Source: Flammeovirgaceae bacterium UBA2338
GTDB lineage: Bacteria > Bacteroidota > Bacteroidia > Cytophagales > Cyclobacteriaceae
Reading direction: 5' to 3'
Length of the DNA: 64,000 bases
NCBI GenBank assembly: GCA_002344795.1
Contig: DDUM01000029.1
Span: forward strand, 1 to 64,000
In this document: positions 7,947 through 13,368 of the stretch, in pieces
How the letters are laid out: every line of letters starts with the position of its first letter
Numbering within the stretch: the first letter of the stretch is position 1
Notes under the pieces: generated by a model
What the model saw: only the letters and a program-made list of their open reading frames with translations
Told to the model about the DNA's origin: nothing
Databases searched by the model: none
Program-made: the position numbers and the translations under genes

Positions 7947-8028
7947 AACCACATAGAGACATAGCAAACATAGATATTTGTGATCCGAAAATTATTTAGG
8001 CAACTGCTATCTATGTGCCTATGTGGTT
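7947..8028. repeat. Palindromic intergenic repeat, copy D
   Basis: An 82-bp element with arms AACCACATAGAGACATAG (7947-7964) and CTATGTGCCTATGTGGTT (8011-8028), which pair at 16 of 18 positions. The centre GTGATCCGA (7980-7988) is shared with copies A and B. It fills almost the whole galE/dehydrogenase intergenic space, 11 bp upstream of the galE start codon. Confidence 0.8.
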
Positions 8029-8037
8029 TAAACCTTT

Positions 8038-9288
8038 CTATAATCTTGCATTCACCATTGACCGATCTAAAAATCCCTTAACATCATACACCACCGTTTT
8101 TTCTCCTCTAATCATACTCCAATCAAGACTTTTAAATTCCTGATGCCCTACGGCCAATACGATAGCGTGGTATTTTTCTTTAAGGCTATCAATTAATTTT
8201 AGGCCGTATTCGTGTGCTACTTCTTTTGCATCCGCATGAGGGTCGTACACATCTACCAATGCACCATAGGTTTGAAGCTCCTTAACCACATCGGCTACCT
8301 TACTGTTCCGTATATCGGGGCAGTCTTCTTTGAAGGTAACCCCTAACACAAGTATCTTACTTTTGTTAATAGGCAAATCATTTTTAGCCATCAACTTGAT
8401 TACAGAGTTGGCGATATATACCGGCATGTTGTCATTAATCCTTCTCCCTGACAAAATCACCTCTGGTCGGTAGCCGAGCCCCTCTGCTTTATAGGTCAGA
8501 TAGTAAGGGTCCACACCTATGCAATGGCCCCCTACTAACCCGGGTTTAAATGGAAGGAAGTTCCACTTGGTTCCTGCAGCCTCCAACACTTCGTGGGTAT
8601 CAATACCTACCCTTTCAAATATTAACGCAAGCTCATTGACAAATGCAATGTTCAGATCACGCTGCGAATTCTCAATTACTTTGGCCGCTTCAGCCACTTT
8701 AATGGATGAAGCTTTATGGGTCCCCGCCACAATGATCTTTTTATATAACTGATCCACCTTTTCCGCAATTTCCGGGGTGCTGCCACTGGTCACTTTTTTT
8801 ATGGTGGTGACACGGTGTTGCTTATCTCCTGGATTGATTCGTTCGGGAGAATACCCGCAGAAAAAATCCACATTAAACTTCAACCCACTTTCCTTTTCAA
8901 GAATCGGCACACAAATTTCCTCAGTGCATCCAGGAAATACTGTCGATTCAAAGATAGCGACATCTCCTTTTTTTAGCATTTTACCCACCGTTCTGCTGGC
9001 ACTTTCAACAGGTCGCAAGTCTGGTTTCTTAAATTCGTCCACTGGAGTAGGTACCGTTACTATGAAGTAGTTCACTTCAGCCAAATCCTTCATGCTTGAT
9101 GAAAAGGAAAGTTTAGTCGCTTCCTTTAATTCATCCGATTCTACTTCCCTCGTGCGATCGAAGCCATTTTTCAACTCATCAATTCTACCCTGATCAATGT
9201 CAAATCCAACTACCTCTATGATTTTACCAAACTCAACCGCCAAAGGAAGTCCTACGTATCCTAGTCCAATTATTCCAATCTTTTCCAT
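8038..9288 (-). CDS. UDP-N-acetylglucosamine/galactosamine 6-dehydrogenase (TviB/WbpO-like nucleotide sugar dehydrogenase)
   Basis: A 416-residue NAD-dependent dehydrogenase of the UDP-Glc/GDP-Man family. It has IGLGYVGLPLAVEFGK at the start, ESTVFPGCTEEICVPIL, YSPERINPGD, KVIENSQRDLNIAFVNELA, and FKPGLVGGHCIGVDPYYLT with the catalytic Cys. The overall pattern resembles TviB/WbpO, which oxidise C6 of UDP-GlcNAc or UDP-GalNAc. It would provide the UDP-GlcNAcA needed by the wbpB-E-D genes 2-5 kb away. It abuts the upstream epimerase gene with no gap. Oxidation of UDP-glucose instead cannot be excluded by eye. Confidence 0.9.
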   Translation of the reverse strand: MEKIGIIGLGYVGLPLAVEFGKIIEVVGFDIDQGRIDELKNGFDRTREVESDELKEATKLSFSSSMKDLAEVNYFIVTVPTPVDEFKKPDLRPVESASRTVGKMLKKGDVAIFESTVFPGCTEEICVPILEKESGLKFNVDFFCGYSPERINPGDKQHRVTTIKKVTSGSTPEIAEKVDQLYKKIIVAGTHKASSIKVAEAAKVIENSQRDLNIAFVNELALIFERVGIDTHEVLEAAGTKWNFLPFKPGLVGGHCIGVDPYYLTYKAEGLGYRPEVILSGRRINDNMPVYIANSVIKLMAKNDLPINKSKILVLGVTFKEDCPDIRNSKVADVVKELQTYGALVDVYDPHADAKEVAHEYGLKLIDSLKEKYHAIVLAVGHQEFKSLDWSMIRGEKTVVYDVKGFLDRSMVNARL

Positions 9289-10311
9289 TTATTTTTTTAC
9301 TTTATAATATTCGAAATACCAATCCACAAAATTCCCAATGCCCACTTCAATAGGAGTAGAAGGTCTGAACCCCACCGCGTTTTCAAGTGCTTCAATATCC
9401 GCATAAGTCTCAGGGACATCCCCAGGCTGGATTGGCATAAAATTCTTTATCGCTTTTTTTCCAATTTTTTCTTCCAATACTTCTATAAATCTCAGCAATT
9501 CCACGGGCTTATTATTGCCAATGTTAAAAACCCTATAAGGCGCAAAACTGGATGATGGATCTGGATGATCCCCGTCCCATAATTTGTTGCCAGTTGGTGC
9601 TTCTGGAAGCAACTTTACGATTCCCTCTACAATATCATCGACATAAGTAAAATCTCGTTTCATTTTACCATGATTATAAACATCAATTGGCTTTTCATCA
9701 AGTATTGCTTTTGTGAATAGGAAAAGCGCCATGTCAGGGCGACCATAGGGTCCATATACTGTGAAAAACCTCAGACCTGTCGTTGGAAGACCATATAAAC
9801 TAGAGTAAGTGTGAGCCATCAGTTCATTTGCTTTTTTTGTAGCTGCATACAAGGAAAGCGGATGATCCACATTGTGATGAACAGAAAAAGGCATTTTAGT
9901 ATTGGCCCCATAAACTGAACTGGAAGAGGCATAAACAAGATGTTGCGGCTTATGATGACGACAAGCCTCGAGAATGTTGATGAATCCCTGAATATTGCTA
10001 TCAATATATGCTTGGGGGTTTGTTATCGAATACCTGACACCTGCCTGTGCAGCCAAATTGACTACAAATAAGAAACTATAGTCTTTAAACAATTGATCCA
10101 ACTGATCTTTATCTCCAATACTCAGTTGTCTGAATTCAAAGCCTCCAATTTCTTTTAGAAGCTTAAGCCGACTCTCTTTAAGAGAGATCTCATAATAGTC
10201 ATTCATATTATCAATGCCTACCACCGCATAACCTAGCTGCAAAAGTCGCTTAGAAAGGTGAAATCCAATAAAACCGGCAGCGCCAGTAACCAAAACTTGT
10301 TTTTTTGACAT
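9289..10311 (-). CDS. UDP-glucuronate 4-epimerase (CapI/GAE type NAD-dependent epimerase)
   Basis: About 340 residues. It has VTGAAGFIGFHLSKRL at the N-terminus, YEISLKESRL, AAQAGVRYSI, SSSSVYG, the YAATKKANE Tyr-Lys pair, and RFFTVYGPYGRPDMALFLFTKAI, a combination characteristic of UDP-glucuronate epimerases of capsule clusters. These interconvert UDP-GlcA and UDP-GalA. I chose ATG at 10311 rather than GTG at 10317. It is the first gene of a leftward transcript and abuts the dehydrogenase gene, which points to acidic sugars in the same polymer. Activity on an N-acetylated uronate is possible. Confidence 0.85.
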   Translation of the reverse strand: MSKKQVLVTGAAGFIGFHLSKRLLQLGYAVVGIDNMNDYYEISLKESRLKLLKEIGGFEFRQLSIGDKDQLDQLFKDYSFLFVVNLAAQAGVRYSITNPQAYIDSNIQGFINILEACRHHKPQHLVYASSSSVYGANTKMPFSVHHNVDHPLSLYAATKKANELMAHTYSSLYGLPTTGLRFFTVYGPYGRPDMALFLFTKAILDEKPIDVYNHGKMKRDFTYVDDIVEGIVKLLPEAPTGNKLWDGDHPDPSSSFAPYRVFNIGNNKPVELLRFIEVLEEKIGKKAIKNFMPIQPGDVPETYADIEALENAVGFRPSTPIEVGIGNFVDWYFEYYKVKK

Positions 10312-10328
10312 AAGCACAAAATGAACTG

Positions 10329-10336
10329 CAAAACTA
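10329..10336 (-). promoter_or_regulatory. Predicted -7 box (TAGTTTTG) for the epimerase/dehydrogenase genes
   Basis: The minus strand reads TAGTTTTG, a full match to the Bacteroidota TAnnTTTG -7 consensus, 18 bp before the epimerase start codon at 10311. No clear TTG -33 box was found at the right distance, so this is a motif-based prediction only. Confidence 0.4.
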
Positions 10337-10392
10337 AGATTTTAGGTTGATTTTGTATTATTCTCTAATTTGCGGACTTCAATTTAGAATCA

Positions 10393-11253
10393 ATGGAAAA
10401 GCAAACGGGCAACGATGAAATAGATTTAGTTGAGCTTTTGGTTAAAGCTGTGCTCCTGATCAAACGTAACCTTGTTCAAATAATAATATTTTTTGTAGTA
10501 GGGACCGGCCTCGGATATGCCTATGCTTCCTTGGCGCCTAAAGTCTATGAAAGCAAAATGCTTATTAGTTCTGAGATTCTTACCGAATCCTATAGTGAGA
10601 AAATATTCGAGACATTACAAAATCTTGTTAAGGAGCAAAACTATGAGGATCTCTCCTCAAAAATTGGACTTACAGTGGATGAATCAAAGTCCGTTTCAAA
10701 AATTAAAATAGAAAGTGCTTTAAAGGATAAGCCTCAAAAGGAGGAGGAGAAGAGATTTTTCCTAATAACTGTTGAATTGACTGATCAATCTATTCAACCT
10801 AAGCTTCAAAATGGATTAATCCAATTCCTGCAACAAATTGATTTCGTAAAAGTGAGGGTTGAACAAAGGAAAAAATACTACTCTGACTTAATAAAGCAAA
10901 TAGACACAGAAATTCAATCTTTAGAAGAGTTCAAGAGTAAAATTTATGATGGAAATTTTTTTCAAAACTCAAAGGGCAATGTAATGTTTGACCCTACAAC
11001 TGTTAACTCAAAAATTGTTGAGTTAACTAAAGAGCGGATTAATTATCAAAACGCGCTTGAAACCGCGAATAGCGTTCAGGTGGTAGAGGGCTTCACCCAA
11101 TTCGACAAACCCATTTGGCCCAAAAAATCAGTTTCTCTGGCAGCGGGAGCCTCTTTAGGGTTGTTTTTGGTTGGCATTATGATTGCCTTCAAATCGATAA
11201 GAAAGCTGGTGCGCTTTGCCGAAGAACATCCCAGTCAAAAAGCAAAGAGTTGA
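10393..11253 (+). CDS. Wzz/chain-length determinant-like membrane protein
   Basis: A 286-residue protein with a transmembrane helix at about residues 28-50, a long charged and coiled periplasmic middle, and a second helix near 250-275 preceded by a proline-containing FDKPIWPKKS segment. That layout is typical of polysaccharide co-polymerases (Wzz/FepE), which set polymer chain length at the inner membrane. No tyrosine-kinase domain follows. It is divergent from the sugar-nucleotide genes and fits their pathway. The 3' end overlaps the TTG start of ccmB, so an unrelated cytochrome operon is joined to it. Confidence 0.8.
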   Translation: MEKQTGNDEIDLVELLVKAVLLIKRNLVQIIIFFVVGTGLGYAYASLAPKVYESKMLISSEILTESYSEKIFETLQNLVKEQNYEDLSSKIGLTVDESKSVSKIKIESALKDKPQKEEEKRFFLITVELTDQSIQPKLQNGLIQFLQQIDFVKVRVEQRKKYYSDLIKQIDTEIQSLEEFKSKIYDGNFFQNSKGNVMFDPTTVNSKIVELTKERINYQNALETANSVQVVEGFTQFDKPIWPKKSVSLAAGASLGLFLVGIMIAFKSIRKLVRFAEEHPSQKAKS

Positions 11254-11906
11254 TCGCAACACTATTCAAAAAAGAATTTACGCTTGAACTGAGACGTAAG
11301 TCTGTTGTTTCAGGGCTGGCGCTTTATCTGTTTAGCACAGCCTTTATCTGTTACCTTACCTTTAACCTTAGACAGAACCTGGTCAATCCGTTGGTATGGA
11401 GTGCTTTGTTTTGGATCACTATTCTTTTTACAGCGGTAAATTCGGTGGCCAAGAGTTTCATAGGGGAAAAGAAAGGACGCGATATTTATTACTATTCTAT
11501 CGCCAATCCGGCTTCCATCATCCTCTCCAAAATTCTTTACAACTTTCTCCTCTGCACTTTGCTTTCAGCCACAGGTTATATCCTATTCGTACTTTTTCTG
11601 GGTAACCCAATCCATGACCAGGGGGTCTTTGCAACACTGGTTCTGCTCACCTCTCTTGGATTCGCCTCATCCTTAACCCTCCTTTCCAGCATTGCTGCCA
11701 AGGCCAATAACAGTACGATACTTATGGCTGTTTTAAGTTTCCCTGTTGTTATTTCCATTTTGTTGATGGCCATAAAAGTGACCAAAAATTGTATTGATGG
11801 ACTGGGTTGGGATGCGAGTTGGGATGAAATGCTCACCCTTTTATCCATAAATTGCCTTGTTGCTGCCGTGTCTTATTTACTCTTCCCGTATATTTGGCGC
11901 AGCTAA
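11250..11906 (+). CDS. ccmB: Haem exporter subunit CcmB
   Basis: About 218 residues with six predicted membrane segments. It begins LIATLFKKEFTLELRRK, the usual CcmB start, and includes FWITILFTAVNSVAKSF and LSSIAAKANN. CcmB is the membrane part of the CcmAB ABC transporter in cytochrome c maturation system I. A longer in-frame extension exists upstream, but it runs through the wzz gene. The TTG at 11250 gives the normal family length and overlaps the wzz stop. No ccmA lies in this window. ccmC follows after 60 bp. Confidence 0.88.
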   Translation: MIATLFKKEFTLELRRKSVVSGLALYLFSTAFICYLTFNLRQNLVNPLVWSALFWITILFTAVNSVAKSFIGEKKGRDIYYYSIANPASIILSKILYNFLLCTLLSATGYILFVLFLGNPIHDQGVFATLVLLTSLGFASSLTLLSSIAAKANNSTILMAVLSFPVVISILLMAIKVTKNCIDGLGWDASWDEMLTLLSINCLVAAVSYLLFPYIWRS

Positions 11907-11966
11907 TTAATCAACACTGGGTGTCGTTGCTTCTTTTACTCGCGACAACCTTAAATCACCTAAAAA

Positions 11967-12641
11967 ATGGCCAAAAATTGGTGGAAAATACTTTCTGTTC
12001 TTTTACTGATTTATACTTTGATCGCTGGATTTTTAATGGCTGTGCCAAGACTGGTCATTGTCAATGAAACCGTCCGCGCTCTTTATTTTCATGTACCCAT
12101 GTGGTTTGGGATGGTGGTTATGTTTTTGGTTTCTACCATTTATGCCGTCAAATACCTAAAAACTCCTACAGTAAAATATGACATACTATCCGTGGAGTTT
12201 GCAAATACCGGACTTGTTTTTGGTCTGCTGGGTATTTTTACCGGAATGATTTGGGCAAACTACACCTGGGGAAGCCCATGGCATGGAGATCCTAAACAAA
12301 ATGCAGCTGCTATCGCGCTGTTGGTTTACCTCGCTTACTTTGTCTTGCGGGGTTCTGTAGACAATCAGGAACAAAGATCTCGACTGAGTGCTGTATATAA
12401 TATTTTTGCTTTTGCGGCCATGATTCCCCTGATCTTTATTATCCCACGCATGACGAGCTCTATGCATCCCGGAAATGGTGGAAATCCTGGCTTTAACACG
12501 TACGATCTGGATAGTAGGATGAGAATGGTTTTTTACCCAGCAGTAGTTGGGTGGATACTTTTAGGAATATGGATTGCTACTCTTAGAATACGGATGCGGA
12601 AGGCTGAAGAACAGATTTTAGAAATTGAAGATTATGCGTAA
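11967..12641 (+). CDS. ccmC: Haem handling protein CcmC
   Basis: A 224-residue six-helix membrane protein. The periplasmic tryptophan-rich WWD-type segment is visible as TWGSPWHGDPKQN near residue 95. Flanking histidines occur in VRALYFHVPMWFG near 35 and MTSSMHPGNGG near 165. CcmC loads haem onto CcmE in the periplasm. It sits between ccmB and a ccmD-like gene, and its stop codon overlaps the next start region. Length and motifs are normal. Confidence 0.92.
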   Translation: MAKNWWKILSVLLLIYTLIAGFLMAVPRLVIVNETVRALYFHVPMWFGMVVMFLVSTIYAVKYLKTPTVKYDILSVEFANTGLVFGLLGIFTGMIWANYTWGSPWHGDPKQNAAAIALLVYLAYFVLRGSVDNQEQRSRLSAVYNIFAFAAMIPLIFIIPRMTSSMHPGNGGNPGFNTYDLDSRMRMVFYPAVVGWILLGIWIATLRIRMRKAEEQILEIEDYA

Positions 12642-12849
12642 ATATTTATTACTGGTATTTTTAACACTTTCATCATTGGCAACTCAGGCACAACAAGAAG
12701 TGGAGATGGCAGACACTATGCGTTCTGAGGGAAAAATTTATGTTGTAGTAGCAATCCTGTGTCTTATTCTTTTTGGTCTTATTGGATATCTAGCGCTACT
12801 GGATAGAAAAGTATCAAAACTTGAAAAAAGGCTTTCTGAGAAGAAATAA
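12634..12849 (+). CDS. ccmD: CcmD family small membrane protein
   Basis: A 71-residue protein with an N-terminal signal-like helix ending in ATQAQQ, then a single membrane helix (YVVVAILCLILFGLIGYLALLD) and a charged coiled tail. CcmD proteins are small single-helix partners that help release holo-CcmE from CcmC. The position directly after ccmC supports this call; sequence conservation in the family is low. I chose ATG at 12634, which overlaps the ccmC stop by 8 bp, over a TTG three codons upstream. Confidence 0.75.
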   Translation: MRKYLLLVFLTLSSLATQAQQEVEMADTMRSEGKIYVVVAILCLILFGLIGYLALLDRKVSKLEKRLSEKK

Positions 12850-12863
12850 TTAGCCTCAAACCT

Positions 12864-12888
12864 GGACTTGAATCCTGTTTTCAAGTCC
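12864..12888 (+). terminator. Hairpin between ccmD and ccmE
   Basis: A perfect 9-bp stem, GGACTTGAA / TTCAAGTCC, with a 7-base loop, 15 bp after the ccmD stop. No T-tract follows, so it may be a processing or stabilising stem rather than a full terminator. A TAnnTTTG promoter box starts 21 bp downstream. Confidence 0.5.
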
Positions 12889-12908
12889 CTAAATCCATAA
12901 TTTTGCCT

Positions 12909-12916
12909 TACCTTTG
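12909..12916 (+). promoter_or_regulatory. Predicted -7 box (TACCTTTG) for ccmE-ccmF
   Basis: An exact TAnnTTTG match 30 bp before the ccmE ATG, immediately after the ccmD-ccmE hairpin. It suggests that ccmE and ccmF can be transcribed separately from ccmBCD. A convincing -33 TTG at the preferred spacing was not found. Confidence 0.5.
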
Positions 12917-12938
12917 CAATCGGAAAAAGGGAGGAAAA

Positions 12939-13349
12939 ATGAAAAAATCACACATTCTTGCCATCGTTGTTATCGCTGCAGCTATTGGCATAATTATCTC
13001 TACAGCAGGTGACGCAAGTACTTATGTAAACTTTAGTCAGGCGTATGAAATGGCTGCTACGGGTAACAACTCTAGCATCCATGTTGTCGGGCATCTTAAA
13101 AAAGATCCCACCGGCCAGGTAGTAGGTCTTAACAAAGCACCAGACAATCTTTCATTTTCTTTCGTACTCGTTGATGATAATAATAAAGAACAAAATGTCT
13201 TTTACAACGAGCCAATGCCCCCCGACTTTACACGTTCAGAAAATGTTGTTGTTATTGGTGGTTATCAGGGAGATAATTTCGTTGCCAATAAAATCCTTCT
13301 CAAATGCCCTTCTAAATACCAGGAAGAGGGTGTGACTGCAGGGATTTAA
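12939..13349 (+). CDS. ccmE: Cytochrome c maturation haem chaperone CcmE, CxxxY variant
   Basis: About 136 residues: an N-terminal anchor (ILAIVVIAAAIGIIIS), then the OB-fold domain with VVGHLKKDP, LSFSFVLVDDN, VFYNEPMPPDF and VVVIGGYQGDNFVANKILLK. In classical CcmE the next residues contain the haem-binding His of an HxxxY motif. Here the codons read Lys-Cys-Pro-Ser-Lys-Tyr, a CxxxY motif. Cys-type CcmE is known from some archaea and Desulfovibrio. I chose ATG at 12939 because GGGAGG lies just upstream; an ATG at 12903 would put coding sequence over the promoter box. Confidence 0.9.
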   Translation: MKKSHILAIVVIAAAIGIIISTAGDASTYVNFSQAYEMAATGNNSSIHVVGHLKKDPTGQVVGLNKAPDNLSFSFVLVDDNNKEQNVFYNEPMPPDFTRSENVVVIGGYQGDNFVANKILLKCPSKYQEEGVTAGI

Positions 13350-13368
13350 TTAAAATTTAGGGGAATAC

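Noticed and set aside
6126..8037. Insertion sequence
   Set aside because: Inverted repeats are present, but there is no transposase gene and no target-site duplication I can define. I therefore call them palindromic repeats with an associated GxxExxY gene.
11115..11249. N-terminal extension of CcmB
   Set aside because: The extension is out of frame with and inside the wzz gene. CcmB homology begins at the TTG at 11250.
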